A stretch of 64,000 nucleotides of DNA, taken from NCBI GenBank assembly GCA_038049695.1, contig CP142457.1, positions 29,787,501-29,851,500 of the forward strand. Reading direction: 5' to 3'. Below the pieces are notes generated by a model, which was not told the DNA's origin, ran no database searches, and saw only the letters and a list, made by a program, of their open reading frames with translations. Position 1 is the first letter of the stretch. Each line of letters starts with the position of its first letter. This DNA is from Cinnamomum chago (Eukaryota > Streptophyta > Magnoliopsida > Laurales > Lauraceae). Shown here one piece after another: positions 44,491-54,905 of this stretch. The position numbers were made by a program, and so were the translations under genes.

Positions 44491-46599
44491 TCAGGCAGTT
44501 TGTCTGTCGCCCCAATCTCTTTTGTGACTAGAGACCATTTTCTTGAGGATTTTGCAGAGCGTCTTGTTGAAGGCCTCTGCTAGTCCATTCGCTGCCGGAT
44601 TGTACGGAGTTGAAGGACAACTTTGGATTTTGTATTTGTCACAAAACCTGTAGAATATGTGATCCCGGAATTGCGGTCCATTATCATGGACGAATCTTTT
44701 AGGTATGCCAAAGCGACAAATGATGTTGGTGCGCAAGAACTGAAGGACTGATGAGGTCTTCATTTCACTAAGCGCGAATGCTTCTGACCACTTGGAGAAA
44801 TAATCCGTAGCGGCGAAGATGAAGCGATGACTTTTGCTCGATGGAGGGGAGATAAGACCTATGATGTCCATACCCCAGGCTTCAAAAGGCCATGAGATCG
44901 TTGTAGGATGTAGCCATTCCGGAGGCATGTGGACATAATCTCCATGAACTTGGCATTGTTGGCAGCGCTTAGCAAATTGCATTGCATCAGCCACCATGGT
45001 AGGCCAATAATAACCTAACCTTTTTATCTGATCGTAGAGCTTAGGGCCAGCCTGATGGACTCCACAAAGACCAGCATGTACTTCTTTGAGTGTTTCTTCA
45101 GCCTCTTGTTGTGACAAGCAGCGTAGAAGTACTCCGTTGTAGGATTTCCTATAAAGCATTTTTGAAGGAATATCCAAATGAAAGTTTGGGGCTCGTCTTT
45201 GGATGCTTACCCGTTCTTTTGGATCTTCAGGTAGGATTCCGAACATTATGTAATCAATGAACGGATCTCTCCAGTCGCTGATCAGAGGTTTAAGGACGGA
45301 GATCCGACTTCCAACCACTTGGTGGCATTCAGCAACTGCTTGATGTGTGTTGAAAGGAGGGAGAATCCTCTTTTGACACACTGTAACTTGCATGTTTTCC
45401 CCTTCTTGGATTGCCATAGACGCAGCAAGTCCAGCCAGGGCATCTGCACGAATGTTTTCACCTCTGAGGATGTGGGTGATGTGACAGATGTCGAACTTTT
45501 GTCGAAGCGATTGTGCCTTGTTGTAGTAAGGCAACAGATCAGACTTTCTGACTTCAAATTTCTGATTCATCGGGTTGACGATCAGTTGAGAGTCTCCAAA
45601 AACTTCCAGCGTAGTGATGCCGGATTCAAGGGCGAGCTCCAATCCTACGATGAGGGCTTGGTACTCAGCTCCATTATTTGAACATGGTTCCAGTAGCGAG
45701 AATGCGTGTGGAATCATGTATTTGTCGGGACTAACAAAGAGAATGCCAATTCCCGATATTTGATTTCCCTTTTCATTTGTCCTGGTTGCGCCATCGAAGT
45801 ACATGTACCAGGAAGCATTTGATAAGGAAGTCTCCACACTGTAGACCGATTCGTCTGGGAGGTCATCCCTGAGTGGAGAATCTTTAGGCAATGGATGCTT
45901 CGCGAGGAAGTCTGCTAGAGCTTGGCCTTTGATTGCTTTTTGTGGTACATACCTAATGTCAAATTGTGACAAGAGGATGGACCATTTTGCTAGTCGGGCA
46001 TTGAGAGAACCTACTTTTGTGACAAGGACCTTTAGGAGGTTGATCCTCGAAATCAGGTACACTGTGTTGGATAGCAGGTAGTGATGCAGTTTTTGTACGG
46101 CGAACATCACTGCCAAGCATTCTTTTTCGACTGGAGAGTAGCGATGCTCTGCACCTACCAACATGCGGCTAAGGTAATATAGAGCAGCTTCTTTTCCCTC
46201 GTCATTCTTTTGTGCGAGTAGAGCGCCTAAAGAACAGTCAAGGGCTCTTGTGTACAAGAGGAATGGTTTTCTAGTTGTGGGGGCAGCCAACACTCGAGGT
46301 TTAGTCAGGTATGACTTGATGTCCTGGAACGCGGCTTCACATTCAGCATCCCAAACAAAATCGACACCTTTCTTCATTAACCGAGAGAATGGACGGCACT
46401 TCCCTGATAGGTTGGAGATGAATCGTCGAATGTATGCCAATCTTCCTTGGAGCCCTTTTAATTGTCTTAAGGTTCTTGGAGATGGCATTTCTAGGATAGC
46501 CTTGACTTTGATGGGGCCAAGTTCTATTCCAGTTTTCCGAACTATGAATCCGAGGAACTTACCCGATGAGACACCGAAGAAGCATTTCAGGGGATTCAT
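44491..46599 (-). pseudogene. A pol, part 6: RT end, RNase H, second RNase H, integrase core
   Basis: This 702-residue open stretch begins in the RT connection region (FLGFIVRKTGIELGPIKVKA). The gypsy RNase H follows at about residues 115-195 (FLLYTRALDCSLGALLAQK). A second, plant/archaeal-like RNase H lies at about 265-400 (WYMYFDGATRTNEKGNQISG; FGDSQLIV; ENIRADALAGLA), which is characteristic of the Tat lineage. The integrase zinc finger has His-His-Cys-Cys (HAGLCGVH...CQQC). The core keeps Asp (MDIIG), Asp (HDNGPQF) and Glu (ANGLAEAFN). The catalytic acidic residues visible here are intact, but flanking stops and the frameshift prevent one polyprotein. Confidence 0.92.
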
Positions 46600-46635
46600 C
46601 CGCAGCTTGTGTTTGCGAAGTCGGAGGAAGATTTC

Positions 46636-47040
46636 TCAAAGATCTTTGAGATGGTCTTCTTTTCTTTTGCTTTTGACGGCAAGGTCGTCGACATAACATT
46701 CGACCGTCTTGTGCTGCATATCTCGGAATATCTTCATCATAGCCCTCTGATATGTCGCACCGGCGTTTTTCAGACCAAATGGCATGACCGTGTAGCAATA
46801 CACGCCAAATGGGGTCCGAAATGATGTGTGCTTTTCATCTTCAGGATGCATCTTTATCTGATTGTAGCCAGAGAAGCCATCCATGAATGTCATTCGCTCG
46901 AATCCGCAGGTGTTGTCAATCATCACCTCAGGTATGGGGAGCGGAAATTCATCTTTTGGGCATGCATTGTTCAGGTCTCTGTAATCAATGCAGACCCTGA
47001 TTTGCCCATTTTTCTTTGTCACGGGGACGATGTTGGCCAA
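46636..47040 (-). pseudogene. A pol, part 5: reverse transcriptase palm and fingers
   Basis: Conserved motifs are IVPVTKKNGQIRVCIDYRDL, FMDGFSGYNQI (first catalytic Asp), MPFGLKNAGATYQRAM and CYVDDLAVKS (the YVDD box). All the catalytic aspartates are present. The part is bounded by an in-frame TAA at 47089-47091 upstream and a TGA at 46636-46638 downstream. Both are in the same frame as the neighbouring parts, so they are point changes. Confidence 0.92.
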
Positions 47041-47088
47041 CCATTCAGGATGCTGTTCCTCACGGATGAAGCCAACGCTTTTGAGTTT

Positions 47089-48234
47089 TTAAACTTCTTG
47101 TTCAATTTTGTCCATCATGTCAGGACGGAACCTTCTTTGGCTTTGTTTGACAGGCTTGATATCTTTTTGAAGATTGAGTTTGTGGACTGCTATTTTGGGG
47201 TCTAAGCCAGGCATCTCAGCGTAAGACCATGCAAAACAATCAACGAACTCATGAAGAAACGCGATATACTCGGGTGACTCGTCATCCTTTATATTCTTGC
47301 TTATGAATACAGGACGTGGGTTATCAGGTGTTCCCAAGTCTATCTTTTGAATAGAATCTTCAGTTGGAAGGTTTGAAGGTGGTTCCTCCACAATATTTTC
47401 GGAGGCTTCCAACCCAACAAAGCCTTCTGGAGTTCCAAAGGTATCTACAGACCACGGCTCTGCTTTTGTCCATGGGTCTTCTTGATTGGTACTTTTCTCA
47501 AGATTTGCTATGAGGTGGTCCCAATCACCTGTTGAAACTAGGTCGAAGTAGGGCACTTCCTTTGGAGACAGTGGTTCTTCTGGGTCAGAGAACCGTGTGT
47601 CTGTATCATCAGACAATTCCTCTTCATCATCAGAGAAATCGTACCAATTTGATGAACTTCCTGGATCCTTGACGGTCAACTCTTCAAAGAGATATCCAGG
47701 GAGATCGATGTCTTCATTAATATGAGATGTTGAGGCTTGGTCGGCAAGATGACTTTGCAGCCTTTGTGTCAACTGTCTCAAGGGAGCGTCAGGATCATAC
47801 CCCAGCCCATGTGAAGACTTTTCTATGTGGCGGTGGGGTTTCCAACCTTCCAGTTGACTTTTGGTCAGGGTTGGTTCCAATGGCGTGATAATACCACGGC
47901 CATCTCCCAAACCGATTGGGTTCTGAGCGTCGTAGCCCATTTTCTTCATGATAGCTTGTGCCATTGGACTATACAGGGATAGTTGAGGCATACCTTCATT
48001 TTGGAAAGGTTCAAGCGAAGAATTTGATGAAGAAACTCCCGATTTATGGAAGAAGATTGACTTTTCTTCTGCTGATGTTGCTGGAACAACGAAGGAAGCA
48101 GATGCCGGATCTTCTATGTCAACGGTTGTCTCCAACGGAGTGAGAGCGGGCTGAACTTGTTGATCATTAGCTTGGCTTGACGATGTGTCGTCTTCTGGCT
48201 CTGAGTCTGAATCCGTGTCTTGCAAGATAGACAC
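47089..48234 (-). pseudogene. A pol, part 4: acidic linker, G-patch-like motif, RT N-terminus
   Basis: A Ser/Asp-rich start is followed by IMKKMGYDAQNPIGLG, which resembles a G-patch. Plant Tat-like polyproteins often have this motif between protease and RT. After an acidic linker come FLHEFVDCFAWSYAEMPGLD and VKQSQRRFRPDMMDKIEQEV, the usual start of plant gypsy RT. A TAA at 47089 ends it, in frame with the RT part. It is also in frame with the protease part across a TAA at 48265. Confidence 0.85.
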
Positions 48235-48264
48235 GAAGGAGACAGCAAACTTGCCCCCAGCCTT

Positions 48265-48960
48265 TTATTTTGTCTTCTTTGCTTTGGTGGTGATCACCAG
48301 AGGCTTTGAAGACTTGAGGGAGACCATGAAGGGAGATTGATTATTCTCTTCGGTTTTGATAGAGGGTTTGTTTTCTTCCGGTGATTGTTGAGGAGCCTTG
48401 CCTTTATCTTTCTGGAGATTTTCGGCAAAGGGTGTTGTTTCTTCCTCCCTTTCTTCTTTTTCATCTTTGTACATTTGAGCATCTGCGAAATAGACTTCTT
48501 TGCCTTTGAAGGGCTTTTTGTCTGCAAACACTCGATGTATCAAGCCATCATTGCCAATGAACTTGATGCACTGATGTAAAGTCGAAGGGACAACACCATT
48601 CTCGTGTATCCAGGGGCGTCTGAGAAGGATGTTGTAGGATGAAGGGGTCTTTATTGCATAGACAGTGACTTCGGAGATAAGATCACCGATTTGCAACTTG
48701 AACCTGATTTTGTCGATCGGCCTTTGAGCGCTGCCATCATATCCAAAGATGGACACAGACGTGTGGCTCAGCTTGCTAGGCGGAATGCCCAGTTCTTCGA
48801 GTGCCGAAGTGGAGATGAGGTTGAGTGCAGAACCTGGATCGATCTGGATTCTGCGTACTGGAACCTCTTTGATGTACCCGGTGAAGTACAGGGGTCGGTT
48901 GTGCTTTGTCTCGCCTAGCAGGAGGTCTTCCTTGGTGAAGGCGATGGTTGCACTTGCTGC
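48265..48960 (-). pseudogene. A pol, part 3: aspartic protease
   Basis: The active-site region reads RRIQIDPGSALNLISTSALE, with Asp-Pro-Gly-Ser where the family normally has Asp-Thr/Ser/Gly-Gly-Ser. The second hallmark is YNILLRRPWIHENGVVPST, with Arg in place of the usual Gly in the LLGRPWIH box. A frameshift at about 48.92-48.96 kb separates it from the Lys-rich upstream part. The Gly to Arg change suggests a weakened protease. A TAA at 48265-48267 lies exactly between protease and the next domain. Confidence 0.85.
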
Positions 48961-49772
48961 TTTTTGAACCGAGAGGCATTCGATGCAGGATCCCTCAGTT
49001 TTCTTCTTTTTTCTCCTTTTGAGGGAGTATTTGATTTTTTGACCCTATAGTCCATTTCAATTTGTAGGACTTGTGGGGCATGTTTGTCGACATCCGCATC
49101 CAGCATTTGTAGTTCTGAAATGAGACTATCACGAGTCTATGGTGACATTCGTAATAAGTCTAGGATGTGCAGACGTGCAGGTATGTGTTTGAAGTGCTGA
49201 ATCAAGTCGTACTTGAAAGCCTCCTTCGGGCCTGCATTTTCATTATTCTTACCACTAGGGGCGTTTACAGCTTGTTTTCCCAAAGGATTTACATAAGAAG
49301 CAGGAGGTTGGTTGTAGTTTTTGTGATAATCCCGGCCAGAACGGGTACCTCTACCAACTTCAAGAGCTTCTGGAGAAGGGTCTTCGTTTGGAAGATCACC
49401 CTCGAGATCGAGGGGTTGTTCCTTCTCATTTGCTGAAGATGTCTCTGTGTCAGCATTACCATCTTCAGTAATTGTGTTGCATGGAGCATTTTCCGGGAGC
49501 AAGTCCTGAACAGCATCCAGCAACTTTCCTTCTTTATCGAATATTTTGTCGGTCCAGACATCACCGATGAGATCGGGCATTTGGGACCAATTGACCGGAA
49601 TTTCTCTTAAGAAGATTTCACCGGCTGGAATTTCTTCAAGGTGATCACTCGGAAGAGGTTTGAGTTCCGATGTCACTGTTCCAGGAGACGAAGCCTGAGA
49701 AGGTGTGGTTCCGGAGGAATTATCATCCTGAGCTATTGCATTGCAAGTAACTTTGACAGAAGATGCCTCCAA
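48915..49772 (-). pseudogene. A pol, part 2: gag-protease linker region
   Basis: Two open stretches in one frame (49772-49137 and 49106-48915) are separated by a TAG at 49137-49139. The first is acidic with an RGTRSGRDYHKNYNQPP segment. In plant Tat-like elements an RSGR motif precedes the protease. The second is basic (VKKSNTPSKGEKRRKLRD). No catalytic function is visible. Confidence 0.75.
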
Positions 49773-49928
49773 GATGAACTGTTGGGAATCAGATTCGTCC
49801 TCAGATGTAAGAGGATCATCGATCCAACAGCTTTCTTCATTTTCCGGGGTTACCGGAGGAGATTCCTGTAGATTTTCAGGAACTTCCGATGCTGGGTTGT
49901 GACGAAGCTGATTGATGCGATCTTGTTC

Positions 49929-50858
49929 TTACTCTATAGCAAGGTGCTGCAAGATCCTTGCGTATTCATCGAGATCAGGCACGGGAGCCAAATCTTCTTC
50001 TTCGTCTGTTCCTTGTGGTTCAACATGGCTGGGTTCCACTGGAGTGTTTTCTTGAACAGCCTCTTGGTCTTCTTCATCATCAGACCAGGATCCTTGCGGC
50101 TGTAATGGGTTATACCAGATTACTGGCATAAGATGAGTTTCAGGGATCCATTCCTCGTCAGAGAGATATTCTCCTGTTTTGAGGGATTCTTCCCATTCAT
50201 CGATGTCACTGGCGGTGTCACTGGACTCGTATCCGTCCATGAGGAATCCGACCACCGAGTTGCAAGAGTATGATGCCCCTTGCATAGTTTCATCTTTGAG
50301 GTGTGGTGGCATGAAATCACCAAGAGTGAATTTTCTTGCCGCCTTTGAAGTCTTAGGAGAGGACACTTCTGTTGTCCCCAGTGAAGCGGTAGAGGAGGTC
50401 TCTGCCTTTTCAGTGACTTCTTGCTTTTTCGAAGCTTTCTCCTGCTGTTTGAGTTTGCGGAGTTGTCTCCTGGCTCGCCTTCGCTGTTGAGCGGTTGGCT
50501 TTGTTTTGACGACCTCCCAATTTTCATCTTCTAGGAGATCGGGGTGTACCCATATGGGTTGTCCGTCTGATGTTGGATATGGAACCAACTCTTGGGACGT
50601 TTGGGTCATCTTTATCACCTTGAAGGAAGTAGTGATCTTCTCTTTTGGTGATTTTTGTTTTTGTTCACACGACACCATGTTGACGGAGGCAGACCCATAG
50701 TTCTTGTCGAAGGTGATGACTCCGTTTTTCCACATCTCATTTATCTTCTCTCTCACAACAAAGCATTGATTGAGAGGATGCGAGACCATCTGATGGTAGG
50801 GACAGTACCGAGGATCGTTGGTTTTGCCAACATCGCCCGGTCTTTTGGGGTCAGGCAA
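49929..50858 (-). pseudogene. A gag-pol, part 1b: gag C-terminal region
   Basis: It contains DPRYCPYHQMVSHPLNQC then FVVREKINEM, the Cys/His stretch commonly found after the gag domain in plant Tat-like elements. A long acidic, low-complexity tail follows. It is in the same frame as the 49772 part across a TAA at 49929-49931, and in a different frame from the gag domain upstream (shift near 50.95-51.02 kb). Confidence 0.8.
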
Positions 50859-50929
50859 GGTGAGTTTACCGTTTGCGAGAAGTGCCCCAAAGATTTCTTC
50901 AACATCTTCATCGAACGGGTATTTCTTCT

Positions 50930-52390
50930 CTACTCGTTCTTTGAAGGCATCAGAGAGTTCAGACTTTTTACCTGCAGCTTTGTTTTCGCTTTCTTTGGCT
51001 GCTGAGGAGCTGACTTGGTTTGTACATTGAGAACCTCCTTTTTCTTTGGTTTTGAGGTTGCAATGGCAGTCGGCTCTTTCTTTGATGACTTCTGACTGTT
51101 AAGGTCTTTAATCACCGTTTCAGCTTCCATAGCTGCTTCCAGGAGTTCACCTAGGTTCTTTGATTTGTTGCCGATGATCATGGAGCGGATTCTCGCTCTC
51201 ATGTTGTTTCGGCAGATGTCAACCAGTGACGCTTGTGGCAGCACATCGGAGCATTTGTATGCCATTGCCTTCCACTTGTGAATGAAGTCATATGTTGACT
51301 CATTCTCTCCCTGTTTTAGGCTGCAGAGCTGAGCCATAGTAACAGGATGATCCTCACCTTTGAAGTGGGTTAGGAAGCGTGTCTCCAGCATGGCCCAATT
51401 TTGAATGGAGTCCTCCGGCAGAGTGGAGTACCAATCAAAGGCCGTACCTTTTAGGGTACGTGCAAAGAGGCGGATTTTGAGGGCATCTTGATCCGCAATA
51501 GCTCCCGTCAGGATCTTGAAATGGATGACGTGCTGTCTGGCTGAACCTTTCCCCGTATATGTTTGGAGAGTAGGTTGCTTGAATTTTGTAGGGAATGGGA
51601 CCGAGTCCATCCACAAGGGATATGGTGGCTTGATCCCATGCTCCTTTAGTGTATCCTCTTCTTTTGCTTTGGCGAGGATATCGTCAACGTCCTTTTTGGT
51701 AAGGGCGCGTGACTTAGTGTTTTCCGCATTTTCCTCGTCGCCTTGATGGCTCGGAGGATCTTCATTGTTTGGCGGACGTTGGATAGTGAGAAGGAGGGTT
51801 TCCATTAGGGCCTCTATTCTCTGCTGTCCTTGTTCCAGCTGCAGGATGCGTGCAGCTACGTCATCATGTGGCGGAGGTTGCTCAGCATTTGTGACTAAGA
51901 CGTTCACTCTTCGAGAGTCGAAAGAGGATACAGTCTTGGTGACTGAGCTGGAGCTCATCCTTTTAGATGAAGAGCTCGAAGAGTGGTCACTCCGATGTCC
52001 TTGGCTTGAAAGAGCGGGAGAGTTTTCTTTATGTCTTCGTGTCCGGGAGACGCTGCGAGTCACCGGAAGCCTGACATGGATTTTTGTTGCTGACTTCTGG
52101 CATTTTCTGGTTTTGCCAACCATATGAACAGCAACAACTTGGTCGGGTCTTTCTTTTTCGACCCATTTTTGGGAGACCTGAAGTGCAGAATCTTGGGTTC
52201 TTTGCTTCTCTAGTCTCTTTTGTCGATATGCCGCACGGCGGCGCATACGACGAGCGATTTGAGCTTCGGTTAGCTCCAGCTGTGCTCTGGCAATGAAGGA
52301 CGTAGCCCCTGGTGCGCAGCAGCCGAGCTTGTCTTCTTTGAAGACTGGCAGGGACAGGATCCGGACGCGGTCCTTTGCCTGTCGCAGCAA
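50930..52390 (-). pseudogene. A gag domain
   Basis: The retrotransposon gag (capsid-like) domain lies at about residues 285-410 of this stretch, with LFARTLKGTAFDWYSTLPED and LKQGENESTYDFIHKWKAMA. It is preceded by basic and Ser-rich regions and a heptad-like ARILQLEQGQQRIEALMETL segment. It forms the structural shell in the cytoplasm. The frame is open upstream of the first ATG to the TAA at 52556, with residues conserved in E1, so the true start is probably further upstream. A frameshift ends it early. Confidence 0.88.
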
Positions 52391-52555
52391 AGCTTTGAAT
52401 TTGGCGAGTTCGGCTCCTGTTGAGAGGAAGGGTCGACTCTCAGGTGTGCAGGCCTTGGCAGGTTCTTGCGGAGGCCTTACGATGCACGATTTGATTTTGG
52501 GCTTGTATGAGCAAGCCAGCTCGTGCTGAGTTGGTTTTGTTTGGCGGAGGGTAGG

Positions 52556-53014
52556 TTACTCCTCTTTCATGTATGCGAGAGGGTAGAACCGGTTCTCCTT
52601 GAGCGGGGCCAGGTAGGCTGGCTTTGCTGATGTTTGTGACCTTCGCTGTTTGGGTGAAGGCCTTGGAGACCAAGTCTTTGAGCGGACCTGGTTTCTTGTA
52701 GGTTGAGGTTTTGCAGGAGCGCTACGGGCCTCAGGCTTCTTGATGATCGCCCTTGGTATCCCTATAGTGATACGTTGAGGGGCGGTTCTCTGCTTCTTGG
52801 CAGGTGCGGTTTCTTCTGCGGGTAGTAGGAATGGTCCCAATGACCCGAAGACAATGGTCCGGGGAGTAGAGTTTGACCCGGTGTCTTCTGAGTTGCCGAG
52901 GGAAATGACGCTTCGACAGCTGGCAGGGCGCTTGTAAGTGAGCTTGGTTTGTTTGTCTTGGAGCATGAGCTGGTACTTGTTCTCATCAAATGTGATGGTT
53001 AATGAAGCTGTCAT
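52556..53014 (-). CDS. A gag N-terminal extension or separate small ORF (153 aa)
   Basis: It begins MTASLTITFDENKYQLML at 53014 and is Pro/Lys-rich in its second half (SKTWSPRPSPKQRRSQTS), ending AYMKEE and TAA. It is in the same frame as the gag domain, and E1 has the same TAA at the same codon with similar residues on both sides. Either it is a separate ORF before gag, or gag begins here and the stop is bypassed or was inherited as a defect. No known domain is recognised. The choice of 53014 as the start rests on the matching ATG in E1 (16561). The internal ATG at 53065 lacks that support. Confidence 0.6.
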   Translation of the reverse strand: MTASLTITFDENKYQLMLQDKQTKLTYKRPASCRSVISLGNSEDTGSNSTPRTIVFGSLGPFLLPAEETAPAKKQRTAPQRITIGIPRAIIKKPEARSAPAKPQPTRNQVRSKTWSPRPSPKQRRSQTSAKPAYLAPLKENRFYPLAYMKEE

Positions 53015-54446
53015 TGTTAGTTTTTGGAAAACTTCTGAAACAAGACCATATCCATTAGTAATCACAAGAATATGGTGATCATAAATGGAAAATACTATGG
53101 TTTCGCCTCTTCAAGTCGCCCGAGGGGACATGGCCTAGCCCAAGCAACATGAGGAAGGCAGAAAAGCCATAGAGGGCACAATTGTTCTAAACGCAGGTAG
53201 GGTCAGCTCAGAATGAGCGTCCCAGTGACTGCTAGAAGCAATTGTGAACCTTAATTCAAATTACCGAGAAGCAAAGCTCACTCAAGGTAAAGTGATATAA
53301 GGTTGAGATACAAATGTGTCGGTTGCGAATACAGTAGACCAGAAAGGGCGTACTAGCACCGCTAGGCACAAATGTTGCAAATTGCATCCTTGGAAAGGAC
53401 ACAAGATGGGATTTTTGAAAGGTCAAGATTGGATTCATAGGAGAGAGCAAATGGTATTCCAATCCGAAAATGAGCTCAACATTTCTGCGAGCTCGAAAGT
53501 CCGAAAAGGAAGGAACCAGGATTTCTCAAATGTTAATCCAAAAGTGACGGAAGTTTTTTTTTGAAAGTGTCAAGATTGGACTTTATAGAAGAGAGCAAAT
53601 GGTTTTCCAATCCGAAAATGAGTTCAACATTTCTGCGATCTCGAAGTCCGAAAAGGAAGGAACCAGGATTTCTCAAATATGAATCCAAAAATGACAGAAG
53701 TTTTTTTTTTTGTTCTTTTTTTTTTGAAGATTTTTTTTTTCAAGAGTTCACATAGATCTCCAATTCGATCTTATGAAACCTCAGTTGATAGATCAGCCCC
53801 CAGGTAAGGGTAGGATTACTTAATGAACCCGTTTGGAGGACCCTTGCCCAGAACAGTCTAGCTGTCTCCACACTCTGGACAAGGCTTTTCTTAGATCCGC
53901 TTTGGTCAAAGAACGCAATTGGTGCAACCTTAGTGGTTTTTTTTTTTTTTTTTTTTGAAAGATTTTTTTTTTATGGATTCAAAGAAGAGAGCGAATGGTG
54001 TTCCATTCCGAAAATGAGTTCAACATTTCTGCGATCTCGAAGTCCGAAAAGGAAGAAACCAAAGTTTCTCAACTTAAACCCAAAAGGGAGAAATCTGAAG
54101 TTTTTTTTTAAATCAGATTTTTTTTTTGTGGATTCATAGAAGAGAGCGAATGGTGTTCCATTCCGAAAATGAGTTCAACATTTCTGCGATCTCGAAGTCC
54201 GAAAAGGAAGAAACCAAAGTTTCTCAACTTAAACCCAAAAGGGAGAAATCTGAAGGTTTTTTTTTTTAAATCAGATTTTTTTTTGTGGATTCATAGAAGA
54301 GAGCGAATGGTGTTCCATTACGAAAATGAGTTCAACATTTCTGCGATCTCGAAGTCCGAAAAGGAAGAAACCAAAGTTTCTCAACTGTGAATCCAAAAGG
54401 GGGAAATCTGAAAAAAAAATTTAAATCAGATTTTTTTGTGGATTTA
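53015..54446 (-). other. A untranslated leader with roughly 155-bp tandem repeats
   Basis: Repeat units begin GGATTCATAGAAGAGAGCGA near 53431, 53578, 53975, 54130 and 54287 and are separated by long T runs (A runs in the transcript). Each unit can be read as short ORFs with SSTFLRSRSPKRKKP, but these simply follow the repeat. A block at 53785-53935 is conserved in E1. At about 54446 the sequence switches to the E1-type leader, and the duplicated block begins. Confidence 0.7.
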
Positions 54447-54550
54447 TTTTTTTGGATGCAAGATCCAACACAAGCCACCAACTAGAAAGGAGCCTAAGAA
54501 TTCAAGCATCGCATTCTCAAATGAACGGAGTCCCACTGGGTATGCCAGCT

Positions 54551-54905
54551 TGATGGACCCGATTTCCTTCCTTTCCTCCCCCATTCGTCCCTAGGGTCAC
54601 CGAGAGGGCCGAATGGAGGGAAAAAAGGGGGAGAAAGGCAGGTATCAACATTTTTGTATCGGTATGCCAGATTTTCTATTCTACTTGGAATTTAAGGATG
54701 GTGATCCGGAGATCCACCTTTGCAAGTAGAAAGGAAATCAATCTTTTTCTAACTTTCCATTGCACATATATTTAAGAAAAGAGACAATGTATTTTTGAAT
54801 ATCGTCAGGTGATTTTGCCGTGAAAGGCGATTTGTGCCGTGAAAGGCGATTTTGCCGTAAAAGGCGATTTTGTGCCGTGAAAGGCGATTTACAAATCTCG
54901 TCAAT
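54551..54905 (-). repeat. Duplicate of the E1 5' LTR left piece, ending in TCAAT
   Basis: It matches 17849-18203 closely, including the TCAAT target duplication at 54901-54905. Its presence here, inside A, is what reveals the duplication, because an original A element would go directly from leader to its own LTR. Confidence 0.88.
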
